Assembly (NCBI RefSeq): GCF_041435055.1
Contig: NZ_CP108002.1
Location: forward strand, 3,720,001 to 3,784,000
Source: Streptomyces sp. NBC_00341
GTDB lineage: Bacteria > Actinomycetota > Actinomycetes > Streptomycetales > Streptomycetaceae
Direction of reading: 5' to 3'
DNA length: 64,000 nt
The position numbers and the translations under genes were made by a program. Under the pieces are notes generated by a model, which had not been told where the DNA came from, did not search any database, and saw nothing but the letters and a program-made list of their open reading frames with translations. Shown here one piece after another: positions 43,554 to 51,402 of the stretch; the stretch's first letter is position 1; each line of letters starts with the position of its first letter.

Positions 43554-43586
43554 GCCGCCTCCGTACGGTCATGAGCCGCCGTACGG
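43540..43586. repeat. Tandem 20-bp duplication with three CCGTACGG palindromes upstream of trpF
   Basis: CCGTACGGTCATGAGCCGCC occurs at 43540-43559 and 43561-43580; the palindrome CCGTACGG is at 43540, 43561 and 43579, spaced 21 and 18 bp. The first copy encodes the exporter C-terminus and stop; the others are intergenic, 38-85 bases before the trpF start. Confidence 0.75.
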
Positions 43587-43624
43587 TGATCAACCGTTTC
43601 CCGTTCCGCTTCCAGGAGGCAGAT

Positions 43625-44224
43625 GTGTACGTCAAGGTATGCGGCCTGAGCCGCCCGCAGGACGTGGCGGCCGCCGTCGGGGCCGGGGCCGACGCGATCG
43701 GCTTCGTCCTCACGCCGAGCCCCCGCCAGGTCACCCCGGCCGCCGTCCGCGCGCTGGTCGCAGAGGTGCCGCAGGGCACCGCCACGGTCGCCGTGTTCCG
43801 GGGCGAGCCGCTCGAAGAGGTGCGCAGGGCCGCCGCGGAGTCGGGCGTCGACACCGTGCAGCTGCACGGCTCGGAGCCGCCCGAGGCGTTCGCCGCGCTG
43901 CGCGCCGACGGGTTCCGGCTGATCCGGGCCGCGTCGCCGGGGAGCGGGGCGCCGCTGGAGAGCGGTGCGTACGGCGAGGACCTGCTGATCATCGACTCGC
44001 CCAGCCCCGGTTCCGGCGAGCGCTGGGACCCGGCCGCGCTCGGCGGCTCCCCCGCCGGTCCGTGGCTGCTGGCCGGCGGGCTGAACCCGGACAACGTCGC
44101 CGGGGCGGTGGCGGGGCTGCGGCCCTGGGGGGTGGACGTCTCCAGCGGGGTCGAGAGCTCCCGCGGGGTCAAGGACCCGGCCCTGATCGAGCGGTTCGTG
44201 ACGGAGGCCGCGGCGCTCGCGTAA
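43625..44224 (+). CDS. trpF: Phosphoribosylanthranilate isomerase (stand-alone TrpF)
   Basis: 199-residue (beta/alpha)8 enzyme for the third step of tryptophan synthesis. General base Cys6 is in YVKVCGLSR, general acid Asp124 in LLIIDSPSPGSGE. The phosphate-binding ends are LLAGGLNPDNV and GVDVSSGVESSRGVKD, all as in TrpF. GTG 43625 is chosen: AGGAGG is 5 bases upstream and the frame gives a canonical N-terminus. Most streptomycetes have no TrpF because the bifunctional HisA/PriA does this step, so a dedicated one here points to a cluster-specific pathway. The other six trp activities are on the opposite strand further right. Confidence 0.95.
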   Translation: MYVKVCGLSRPQDVAAAVGAGADAIGFVLTPSPRQVTPAAVRALVAEVPQGTATVAVFRGEPLEEVRRAAAESGVDTVQLHGSEPPEAFAALRADGFRLIRAASPGSGAPLESGAYGEDLLIIDSPSPGSGERWDPAALGGSPAGPWLLAGGLNPDNVAGAVAGLRPWGVDVSSGVESSRGVKDPALIERFVTEAAALA

Positions 44225-44294
44225 GCACCCCGCCACACCCCGCCACCGCACTGCCTCCAAGTGCGAACAGACTGCCTCCTAAGGCGGATTGAGG

Positions 44295-44313
44295 GCGGGC
44301 CGACCCGGCCCGC
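44295..44313 (+). terminator. Hairpin between trpF and the adenylating-enzyme gene
   Basis: 8-bp stem GCGGGCCG (44295-44302) / CGGCCCGC (44306-44313), 3-nt loop. The 191-bp gap also holds a repeated ACTGCCTCC. A weak terminator or attenuator. Confidence 0.4.
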
Positions 44314-44415
44314 ACTATCGGATGGCCGCTTCCCGGACCCGTATGGGAGCACCCGGGCACCCACCTGGTGCACGGCACTTCGTCCACCTCAACCGCCGAT
44401 CCACCTGGGGGATCC

Positions 44416-45828
44416 ATGTGGCTGCCCGCTTCCGGGAAGCACCACGACTTCGTCGAGCGCTATCTCGCCCTGCACGACCGGTACACCTCGGGTGAACTCG
44501 GTGAGGACGAGTGGCGTGCGTGGGCGCAGCGGCAGTTGCGCGAGGTCGTCGCGCTCGCCCGGAGCGGCTCGCCCTTCTACGCCCGGCACCTGGCCGACGT
44601 GCGTCCCGAGGCGCTCACGCTGGACGGGCTGAGCGCGCTGCCCTTCACCACGAAGGACGATCTGCGCACGGCCATGTTCGACATCCTCAGCCGGGATCTC
44701 GACGAGGCGTGCTTCTACTACGAGACCACCGGCACCACCGGACCGGCCACCCCCTGCCCGCGTGACCCGCGCGAGGTGATCGCCTCCAACGCCCATGTGA
44801 CGGAGGGCTGGCGCAACATCTTCGCGGACGTCTTCGGTGACCGGGCCCCGCGCGTCGGCGTGATGGGACCGACCGAGGTGCACTCGCTCGGTGACACCCT
44901 GGGGGACGTGGCCCGCAACGTGGGCTCCGCCGTCGCCAAGATCTGGCCGTACTCCCCCGTCATCGGCTTCCCCAAGGCGCTCCAGCTGATCCGGGACCTG
45001 GCCCTGGAGGTGGTGTTCTGCACCCCGAACGTGGCGCTCTCGCTGGCCAAGGCCGCCCGCGCCCAAGGGCTGGACCCGCGCCGGGACTTCGGCGTGAAGG
45101 TCTTCCTGGTCACCGGGGAGATGTGCACGCCCGACCTGGCCCGGCAGATCGACCAGGCCTGGGGCGCCCGCACCTACAACGCGCTCTACGGCTCCCAGGA
45201 GACCCTGGTCGTCGCCTCGGCCTGCGCCCACGGCCGGCTGCACCTGGCCAGGCCCAACTACATCGCGGAGCTGGTCGATCCGGACACCGGAGCCGCGCTC
45301 GGTGACCGGGGCACCGGTGAACTCGTCGTCACCATGCTGATCGACGGCATCAAGCCGCTGATCCGCTACCGCACCGGCGACCTCGTCGAACTCGCCGCCA
45401 ACGACTGCGGCTGCGGCATCCGGGGCCCGGTGATGCGGGTCGTCGGCCGCACCCGCGACCGGATCGTGCTCGGCGGCCGGAGCTTCCAGGCCTGGCAGGT
45501 GGAGCGGGCCGTGCTCCAGCGGATCGACCACAGTTACGGCTACCAGGTCGTCATCGACCGGGACGCGGAAGGCGACGACCTGATCACCGTCAGGCTCGAC
45601 CTGCCGGACGGGCCGGAACCCGGGCTGGCGGCCGCGCACGCGGCGCGGGTCGCGGACTCCCTCGGGGTGCGCTGCCGGGTGGAGCTGCCCGAGGAGCTGG
45701 ACCCGGTCACCACGACCGGCGCCTTCGTCAGCTGGAAGGCCGCACGCATCCACGACCGGCGGACCGCCGTCGATCACGAGACGGCCGCCGCACGCCGGCT
45801 GGCCGGGGCACGGGGGCACCGCGCATGA
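44416..45828 (+). CDS. PaaK-like adenylate-forming enzyme (aryl/acyl-CoA ligase family)
   Basis: About 470 residues from ATG 44416 (GGGGGA 3-4 bases upstream; an in-frame GTG at 44368 would add 16 residues). The nucleotide-binding motif is YYETTGTTGP (101-110), the A5-like motif TYNALYGSQET, the A7/A8 region LIRYRTGDLVEL and RTRDRIVLGGRSFQAWQVER, and the C-terminal catalytic Lys is in FVSWKAARIHDRR. This is the phenylacetate-CoA ligase type. It would adenylate an aromatic or other carboxylate; anthranilate from the co-encoded TrpE/G is one candidate. Next come a prephenate-type gene (4-bp overlap) and an amidohydrolase. Confidence 0.88.
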   Translation: MWLPASGKHHDFVERYLALHDRYTSGELGEDEWRAWAQRQLREVVALARSGSPFYARHLADVRPEALTLDGLSALPFTTKDDLRTAMFDILSRDLDEACFYYETTGTTGPATPCPRDPREVIASNAHVTEGWRNIFADVFGDRAPRVGVMGPTEVHSLGDTLGDVARNVGSAVAKIWPYSPVIGFPKALQLIRDLALEVVFCTPNVALSLAKAARAQGLDPRRDFGVKVFLVTGEMCTPDLARQIDQAWGARTYNALYGSQETLVVASACAHGRLHLARPNYIAELVDPDTGAALGDRGTGELVVTMLIDGIKPLIRYRTGDLVELAANDCGCGIRGPVMRVVGRTRDRIVLGGRSFQAWQVERAVLQRIDHSYGYQVVIDRDAEGDDLITVRLDLPDGPEPGLAAAHAARVADSLGVRCRVELPEELDPVTTTGAFVSWKAARIHDRRTAVDHETAAARRLAGARGHRA

Positions 45829-46547
45829 CAGAACCGATGCTGCATCCTCACGGCTACACCCTCGACACCGGGGACCGGTCCGATCCGACGCCGTTCCCCA
45901 TCCTGTGGGAGCCCGCCCGAATACCCCATTCGCCGCTGCTGCGGTCCGGCACCCTGCGGATCGGCACCCTCGGCCCGGACGGCACCACCTCGATGGTCGC
46001 CCTCGGCCGCCTCGGCTACCGGCTCGCCCACCTCGGCGGACCCGAGGTGGAGGCCGTGCCGTACGACTCATTCGAGGAGCTCCTCGCGGCCGTCGGCAGC
46101 CGGGGCGGCCCCGCCTACGCCCTGGTGCCGGGGGCCGCCGAGTGCGCGACCCGGTTCTTCTGGTCGCCCCGGCTGCGGCTGGACGCCACGTTCTCCACCC
46201 CGACCCCCGAGTACGGCATCGCCTCCTACGGGACCGGGCTGCGCGAGGGTGTCCTGCGACTGGCGACGCTGCACGAGACCCGGCGCCTGGTGGAGCTGCT
46301 GGACGGGGCGGAGGGCGGGCGGGGCGGCTACGAGATCGCCTGGGTGCCCGCCGAGTCCACCATCCACGCCGCCCAGCTGGTCGCCGAGGGACGCGCGGAC
46401 GCCGCCGTCACCAACGAGCCCGGCCGGGCCGCGCACCGGCTGCGGTTCCAGGTCTCGCGGCCGGGCGTCCCGATGGTCTGGATGGTGTTCGGGCCCGCGG
46501 TACTCGCCCGGCCCGAGTCCGCCCTCCGACACACCCTGGGGAGTTGA
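45825..46547 (+). CDS. Prephenate dehydratase/decarboxylase (BacA)-like periplasmic-binding-fold protein
   Basis: 240 residues. TLGPDGTTSMVALGRLGYR (48-66) matches the TLGPxGTSS motif at the start of prephenate dehydratases and of BacA-type prephenate decarboxylases, and the two-lobed pattern EAVPYDSFEELLAAV ... YALVPGAAE ... ADAAVTNEPGR fits that fold. There is no C-terminal ACT domain, as in BacA. It may bind or decarboxylate a chorismate-derived acid, or the fold may serve another reaction; key catalytic residues cannot be confirmed by eye. ATGA overlap with the adenylating enzyme; amidohydrolase begins 2 bases after its stop. Confidence 0.55.
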   Translation: MTEPMLHPHGYTLDTGDRSDPTPFPILWEPARIPHSPLLRSGTLRIGTLGPDGTTSMVALGRLGYRLAHLGGPEVEAVPYDSFEELLAAVGSRGGPAYALVPGAAECATRFFWSPRLRLDATFSTPTPEYGIASYGTGLREGVLRLATLHETRRLVELLDGAEGGRGGYEIAWVPAESTIHAAQLVAEGRADAAVTNEPGRAAHRLRFQVSRPGVPMVWMVFGPAVLARPESALRHTLGS

Positions 46548-46549
46548 TC

Positions 46550-47821
46550 GTGACCACTGACCGCCGACTGCTGCTGCACGACGTCACCGTCCAGGAGGGC
46601 CTGGGCCGCGCCTCGCTGCCCGCCCGCTCGGTGCTGCTGAACGGCGAGCGCATCGAGGCCGTGCTGCCGGCCGCCGAGGCGCCCGCGGAGGGCGACTTCG
46701 TCCGCTGGGACCTGGCCGGCGCCACCGTGCTGCCCGGCATGACGCTGGGCCACACCCACATCGCGTACGTCAATGTCACCAACGGCCGCGAGACCCTGTT
46801 CAAGTACCGGGTGCCGGAGGTCGCGATGCACGCCGCCCGGCACGCGGCGGACCTGCTGACCTGTGGATACACCGCGTTCGTCGGGGCCGGTTCGGTCGCC
46901 GGGATCGACATGGCGCTGAAGAACGCCATCGCGGCCGGCGCCATCCGCGGCCCGCGCATCACCCCGTGCAGCCGCGACCTGATGGTGTCCGGCCCGCCGG
47001 GACGGCGCTCGCCCGAGCTCAAGGAGCGGATGCCCCGGGAGCTGATGCCGGTGGTGGACGTCCTCGGGGACCTGGTGAAGTACACCGAGGAGGAGATCGA
47101 CGAGGGCGCCGAGATCATCAAGGTGTTCTCGTCGGGCGACGACACCTTCCCCAACGCCCGATCCGAGGAACTGCTCTTCACCCGTGAGGAGTTGACCACG
47201 GTGGTGGAGACCGCGCACCGGCGCGGCGCCCGAGTGCGGGCGCACTCCCGCGGGCTGGCCGGCATCCGCAACGCGCTGGCCGCCGGGGTCGACGTCATCG
47301 ACCACGCCACCTACGCGGACGACCGGGCGCTCGACGAGATAGCCGAGCGGGGCGTGTTCGTGGTGCCGAGCCTGTTCCAGCCCGACCGGCTGCTCGCCCT
47401 GGGCGAACGGTTCGGCAAGGCGCCGGACTACCTGGAGTCCCTGGACTTCAAGGACGAGATCGAGAACACCCTGCGCTTCCTGCCCAGGGCGGAGGCCCTC
47501 GGCCTGAAGATCGTGCCGGGTGACGACTTCGGTTTCGCCTGGACCCCGCACGGCACGTACGCGGACGAGCTGGTGATGTACGTCGAGCGGGCCGGGATCG
47601 CGCCCGAGACGGTCATCAAGTGGGCCTGCGGGAACGGCGCCGAGCTGGCCGGGCGCGGCGCGGACGCCGGAGTGGTGGCGCCGGGCCGCCTCGCGGACCT
47701 GGTGGTCCGGGACCGCGACCCGGCGGCCGACCTGACGGTGCTCCAGGACAAGGAGTCGCTGCGGTCCGTGCTGATCGGCGGGGACCACGTGGCGGGTCCG
47801 GTGGCGCCTCCCGCGTCCTGA
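46550..47821 (+). CDS. Metal-dependent amidohydrolase (imidazolonepropionase-like)
   Basis: 423 residues from GTG 46550, GGGGAG 6 bases upstream. Metal ligands are complete: GHTHIAY (His68, His70), Lys191 in IIKVFSSGDD, RAHSRG (His232), DHATY (His252), GDDFGF (Asp325/326). The beta-sandwich flanks are also present (LPGM before the first His motif, GRLADLVVRDRDP at the C-terminus). The family hydrolyses or, in benzoxazole pathways, cyclises amides; the position beside a carboxylate-activating enzyme makes the second use worth testing. It is the last + strand gene before a convergent junction. Confidence 0.88.
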   Translation: MTTDRRLLLHDVTVQEGLGRASLPARSVLLNGERIEAVLPAAEAPAEGDFVRWDLAGATVLPGMTLGHTHIAYVNVTNGRETLFKYRVPEVAMHAARHAADLLTCGYTAFVGAGSVAGIDMALKNAIAAGAIRGPRITPCSRDLMVSGPPGRRSPELKERMPRELMPVVDVLGDLVKYTEEEIDEGAEIIKVFSSGDDTFPNARSEELLFTREELTTVVETAHRRGARVRAHSRGLAGIRNALAAGVDVIDHATYADDRALDEIAERGVFVVPSLFQPDRLLALGERFGKAPDYLESLDFKDEIENTLRFLPRAEALGLKIVPGDDFGFAWTPHGTYADELVMYVERAGIAPETVIKWACGNGAELAGRGADAGVVAPGRLADLVVRDRDPAADLTVLQDKESLRSVLIGGDHVAGPVAPPAS

Positions 47822-47831
47822 TTCTCCGTAG

Positions 47832-47889
47832 GGGCCGGGCTGTTCACCGCAAGGGGTGTCTCACCCCGTGGGGCTGAGCAGCCCGGCCC
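47832..47889. terminator. Nested stem-loops at the junction of the two convergent operons
   Basis: GGGCCGGGCTG (47832-47842) pairs with CAGCCCGGCCC (47879-47889). Inside, GGGGTG (47853-47858) pairs with CACCCC (47862-47867), loop TCT. It overlaps the flavin-reductase stop on the - strand and begins 11 bases after the amidohydrolase stop. Confidence 0.6.
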
Positions 47890-48526
47890 TCTCGTTGCGG
47901 GGCAGGGACAGCAGCCGGGCGGTGTCGCCCCGGCCGGCGTGCGGGAGGAGCAGGATGCGCAGCAGGTCGATCATGCGGTCCATCAGCCCGCGCGCCGCTG
48001 CCAGGCCCTCCTCGTCCTCGCCCGGTGCGAACTGGTCCTGGACGAAGGCGGGGAAGCCGCTGCCCGGCAGGATCATCCGGTTGAGCAGGACGTTGTCGAT
48101 GAGCTGCCCGTAGACCCGGTCGTGGCTGTAGCGGCGGCCGGTGACCACGACCCCGGCCACCTTGTTGGCGAGCGGGCGGTCGAAGCGCAGGTGTCCGACC
48201 CCGGCGCGCTCGATGAAGTTCTGCATCACCCCGGCCAGTCCGAACCCGTGGACGGGCGCCGCGTACAGCACTCCGTCGGCCCGGATCATCCGGTCCACCA
48301 GGGCCGGGACGTCGTCGTCCTGGGCGCAGGGCAGCGGCCGTATGTTGCAGTCGCCGCAGGGCCCGCAGGGGGTGATGTCGTACTCGGCGAGCGGGATCAC
48401 ATCGAGGTGCACGCCGTGCTCCGCGGCCTGTGCGGCCAGCATGCGCAGCACCCGCCCGGTGAGCCCGTCGGGCCGCTCGGAGCCGTTCAGGGCGGCTATC
48501 GACGCCCAGGGACCGTGGTCTGCCAT
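47861..48526 (-). CDS. NADPH-dependent FMN reductase-family flavodoxin-like protein
   Basis: 221 residues. The start ALNGSERPDGLTGRVLRML is the FMN phosphate-loop region and YAAPVHGFGLAGVMQNFIERAG the second flavin segment. A CGPCGDCN cluster (Cys54, Cys57, Cys60) resembles iron-sulfur-flavoprotein relatives. It may supply reduced flavin to cluster oxygenases or reduce an intermediate, but no flavin monooxygenase is visible in the window. It overlaps trpG by 31 bases and is the last gene of the - strand operon. Confidence 0.82.
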   Translation of the reverse strand: MADHGPWASIAALNGSERPDGLTGRVLRMLAAQAAEHGVHLDVIPLAEYDITPCGPCGDCNIRPLPCAQDDDVPALVDRMIRADGVLYAAPVHGFGLAGVMQNFIERAGVGHLRFDRPLANKVAGVVVTGRRYSHDRVYGQLIDNVLLNRMILPGSGFPAFVQDQFAPGEDEEGLAAARGLMDRMIDLLRILLLPHAGRGDTARLLSLPRNERAGLLSPTG

Positions 48527-49095
48527 GGCCGTATCCCTTCCAGGAAGTTGGTGAGGAACGCGTGTCCGGTCTGTGTGGTGATGCTCTCGGGGTGGAACTG
48601 AACGCCCTGGACCGGCAGTTCGCGGTGGCGCAGTCCCATCACGCAGCCGTCCTCCCGGGCCCGCGCGGTCACGGTGAGCGCGGCGGGCGGCGGGTCCGCG
48701 ACGGCCAGTGAGTGGTAGCGGGTGACCTCGGTGCCGTCCGCGAGTCCGGCGAAGACCCCGGTGCCGTCGTGGTCGAGGCGGCTGGTCTTGCCGTGCACGG
48801 TGCGTGCGGCCCGCTCGATCCGGCCGCCGAAGGCGAGCCCGACGGCCTGGTGGCCCAGGCAGATCCCGAGCAGCGGGACCTTGCCGGCGAAGTGGCGCAC
48901 CAGCTCCGGGTGGCCGGAGTCGACGGGGTGTCCGGGGCCTGGGCCCAGGACCACCGCGTCCGGGCGGCGGGCGGCGAGCTCGGCCGGGGTGTGCGCGTGG
49001 GCGGTGACGAGGTCGGTGCGGACGCCGTGCTGCCGCAGGTAGTGGTCGATGATGTGGACGAAGCTGTCGCGTGCGTCGACGAGCAGGATTCTCAT
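48496..49095 (-). CDS. trpG: Anthranilate synthase component II (glutamine amidotransferase)
   Basis: 199-residue class I amidotransferase supplying ammonia to TrpE. Nucleophile Cys is in GICLGHQAVGLAFGG (Cys79), the His-x-Glu pair in VQFHPES. N-terminus [16 protein letters not shown] is canonical for TrpG/PabA. ATG 49095 overlaps the trpE stop (ATGA). PabA would be nearly identical in sequence; TrpG is favoured because the partner has the anthranilate-synthase PIAGT motif and the trp genes are adjacent. Confidence 0.93.
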   Translation of the reverse strand: MRILLVDARDSFVHIIDHYLRQHGVRTDLVTAHAHTPAELAARRPDAVVLGPGPGHPVDSGHPELVRHFAGKVPLLGICLGHQAVGLAFGGRIERAARTVHGKTSRLDHDGTGVFAGLADGTEVTRYHSLAVADPPPAALTVTARAREDGCVMGLRHRELPVQGVQFHPESITTQTGHAFLTNFLEGIRPWQTTVPGRR

Positions 49096-50585
49096 GCGGT
49101 GAGCCCCTCGCCGGTCAGGGCGGCGTACACGGCGCTCATCTTGATCAGCGTCTCGCGCCATTCGCCGTCGGCCGTGGAGTCCGCGACCACCCCGGCGGAC
49201 GCCTGGAGCGCGTAGCTGCCGGTGACGGGGTCGTGGACGGCGGTACGGATGCACAGGGCGAGCGTCGCCGCCTGCCCGCGTACGTCGATCAGGCCCAGCG
49301 CGCCCGCGTAGGCGCCGCGCGGCCGGCCCTCGATCTCCTGGATCAGCTCCATGGCCCGGACCTTGGGCGCCCCGGTCATGGTGCCGGCCGGGAAGGTGGC
49401 GCGCAGCGCGGAGAACACGTCCGCGCCGTCGGCCAGTTGGCCGCTCACCGTGGAGACGAGGTGGTGCACCCGGGCGAAGTGCTCGACCACCATCATCCGT
49501 TCGACGGCGAGGGTGCCCGGTACGGAGACCCTGGCCACGTCGTTGCGGCACAGGTCGACGAGCATGATGTGCTCGGCGCGTTCCTTCTCGTCGGCGTGCA
49601 GCGCGGCCACCCGACGGGCGTCCTCCGCCGGGTCCGCGGCCCGCGCGGCGGTGCCGGCGATGGGCCGCATGGCCAGGGTGCGGCCCTCGATCCGCAGCAG
49701 CAGTTCGGGGCTGGCCCCGACCAGGGTGCGGCCCGCCCACGGCACCAGGTACATGTACGGCGAGGGGTTGCTCCGGCGCAGTCGCCGGTAGGCGTCGAGG
49801 GGCGCCAGGGGCGTCGTCACCTCGACGCGGTGGCCGATCTGGATCTGGTAGACGTCGCCCGCCCTGATGTGTTCCAGGCAGCGCTCCACCCGCTCCGCGA
49901 ACTCCTCGCGGCGGACGGTGCGGCGGACCGCGTACGGCTCGGGCGCGGCCGGCAGCGGGGTTTCCGCGTCGTCCGGCAGGGCCCGTACCAGCCCCGCGAG
50001 ACCGTCGCCCAGCACACCGGGGCCACCGAACTCAGGCGCATGCGCCTGGAGTTGATCGCTCTCTCCGGTGTCCAGGCGGTAGGTGACGACGTGCCGGAAA
50101 AGGGTGAGGGTGATCTCCGGGTCCTGGCCGGGAGCGCGTGGCGGCAGCTGCTCCAGGTGCCAGGCGGCCTCGTAGCCGAGCACGGCGAGGAACCCGAAAG
50201 CGTAGCTGTCGAGCGGTACGTCGGTCTCCACGGCGAAGGCCCCGTGCAGGGTCTCCAGGAGCCGCTGGACGTTCCCGGCGGCGCGGTCCACCAGGGGGTG
50301 CAGCCGGTCCACCAGCTCCGGCGCCCCGTCCAGCACGGCCTGTCCGTCCCGCACGGTGATCCGGGCGAGGGTCTCGGCGCCGACGGCTGCGAAGCGGCAG
50401 TCCTCGTCGGGGCCGGCCAGGCTCTCGAAGAGGAAGACCTGGTCCTCACCGAGCAGTCTGCGCAGCTCGGTGGCCAGGGCGAGCGGGGCGTGCGGCGGCA
50501 GCGGGGTCCGCGCCACGCTCACCCGCACGGGTGCGGGATGCGCCCGGGGCGGTGCCGCGGCGGGCTCGACTGCGGTGATGGTCAT
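49092..50585 (-). CDS. trpE: Anthranilate synthase component I
   Basis: 497 residues from ATG 50585. Chorismate-binding domain with [15 protein letters not shown] (Ala as in anthranilate synthases, not the Lys of ADC synthases), [22 protein letters not shown] and [15 protein letters not shown]. It makes anthranilate from chorismate with TrpG. No feedback-tryptophan site can be judged reliably by eye. The start and GGAAAGAG ribosome site sit beside a 10-bp stem-loop in the leader (50602-50656). A 136-bp gap separates it from the B3/B4 gene, unlike the tight overlaps elsewhere in this operon. Confidence 0.95.
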   Translation of the reverse strand: MTITAVEPAAAPPRAHPAPVRVSVARTPLPPHAPLALATELRRLLGEDQVFLFESLAGPDEDCRFAAVGAETLARITVRDGQAVLDGAPELVDRLHPLVDRAAGNVQRLLETLHGAFAVETDVPLDSYAFGFLAVLGYEAAWHLEQLPPRAPGQDPEITLTLFRHVVTYRLDTGESDQLQAHAPEFGGPGVLGDGLAGLVRALPDDAETPLPAAPEPYAVRRTVRREEFAERVERCLEHIRAGDVYQIQIGHRVEVTTPLAPLDAYRRLRRSNPSPYMYLVPWAGRTLVGASPELLLRIEGRTLAMRPIAGTAARAADPAEDARRVAALHADEKERAEHIMLVDLCRNDVARVSVPGTLAVERMMVVEHFARVHHLVSTVSGQLADGADVFSALRATFPAGTMTGAPKVRAMELIQEIEGRPRGAYAGALGLIDVRGQAATLALCIRTAVHDPVTGSYALQASAGVVADSTADGEWRETLIKMSAVYAALTGEGLTA

Positions 50586-50601
50586 CGTGGTCGGTCTCTT
50601 T

Positions 50602-50656
50602 CCGGTACGCGGGCGGCGGTGGCTTGGCACACCAGCCAACCAACTGCGCGTACCGG
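50602..50656 (-). promoter_or_regulatory. Stem-loop in the trpE leader overlapping its ribosome site
   Basis: CCGGTACGCG (50602-50611) and CGCGTACCGG (50647-50656) are perfect 10-bp inverted repeats. An inner 5-bp hairpin lies at 50624-50628/50635-50639, rich in TGG on the coding strand. The GGAAAGAG site (50596-50603 on the + strand coordinates) overlaps the last 2 bases of the stem, so folding could limit trpE translation. No tandem-Trp leader peptide ending before trpE was found. Confidence 0.5.
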
Positions 50657-50721
50657 CGAAGCAGTCCACTGGCCCGGGGTGGCGGCGGACCACTCGCCGC
50701 CTGCCCGGGTGACCGGTGGTG

Positions 50722-51402
50722 CTAGCCGGCCGTCCCGCGCAGCAGTGCGGCGGCCTCCAGCAGCGCGTCCCGGCAGGTGTCCTCGCTGACGCCGGGGACC
50801 GCGCAGGCCAGCAGCAGCACCCGGCGGGTGGCGCCGGTCACCGCCTGGTGCACGCCGTCGCGGTGCGCGAACTGCGACAGCACCCGCTCCTCGTCGGCGA
50901 GGACCAGCCCGCCCGCCTCCAGGGTCACCGGGCCGTCCGCGCCGAGGGCGGTGAACTCCTCGGTGCCGTCGGTCAGCCGCAGCCCCACCTCGCCCACGAG
51001 CGCGTCCCGGTCGAACAGGCCGAGCGCGACCAGGGTGCGGACCGCCACCGCGTTGACCGCGTCGACGGCGGGGTTGATCCGGGGCCAGGCGCCGAGCGGC
51101 TTGGCCCGCAGGCCCCGGTCGACCAGGGCCTGCACGGAGGGCGGGCGCTTGTCGGGGTGGGTGCCGAGCAGCCGGCTCAGCTCCCGGTAGGCGGCGACGT
51201 TGGGGGCGGCCCGCACCTCGGCGCGGCTCTTGCCGTTCCACCGGTCGTGGGCCTCGGTCCAGACCGCCTCTGCCGCTGCCGGGCCGGTGGCGCCGATGTC
51301 CGCCTCCAGGGTCAGTACGTGCACCCCGGGCACCCGCTCGCGGGCCTCCGGCGTCACGTCGACCCTGCGGAAGGTGGGGGTGCCCTGTGCGGTGGCGGTC
51401 AT
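50722..51402 (-). CDS. Stand-alone B3/B4 (PheRS-beta tRNA-binding/editing) domain protein
   Basis: 226 residues from ATG 51402, GGAGGAACC upstream, overlapping the Gfo/Idh stop by 4 bases. The B3/B4 fold pattern is present: EAHDRWNGKSRAEVRAAPNVAAYRELSRLLG, KRPPSVQALVDRGLRAKPLGAW, PRINPAVDAVNAVAVRTL, then DGTEEFTALGADG and GVHQAVTGATRRVLLLACAV. In PheRS the domain edits Tyr-tRNA(Phe); free versions are widespread and mostly uncharacterised. In this operon it may edit or hydrolyse an aminoacyl ester, or bind an aminoacyl-tRNA. Confidence 0.85.
   Translation of the reverse strand: MTATAQGTPTFRRVDVTPEARERVPGVHVLTLEADIGATGPAAAEAVWTEAHDRWNGKSRAEVRAAPNVAAYRELSRLLGTHPDKRPPSVQALVDRGLRAKPLGAWPRINPAVDAVNAVAVRTLVALGLFDRDALVGEVGLRLTDGTEEFTALGADGPVTLEAGGLVLADEERVLSQFAHRDGVHQAVTGATRRVLLLACAVPGVSEDTCRDALLEAAALLRGTAG

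Noticed and set aside
50582..50700. Tryptophan attenuator leader peptide before trpE
   Set aside because: TGG codons occur (for example in GWLVC and SWLAG frames) but no short frame with its own start and stop and tandem Trp codons was found; only a stem-loop is supported.
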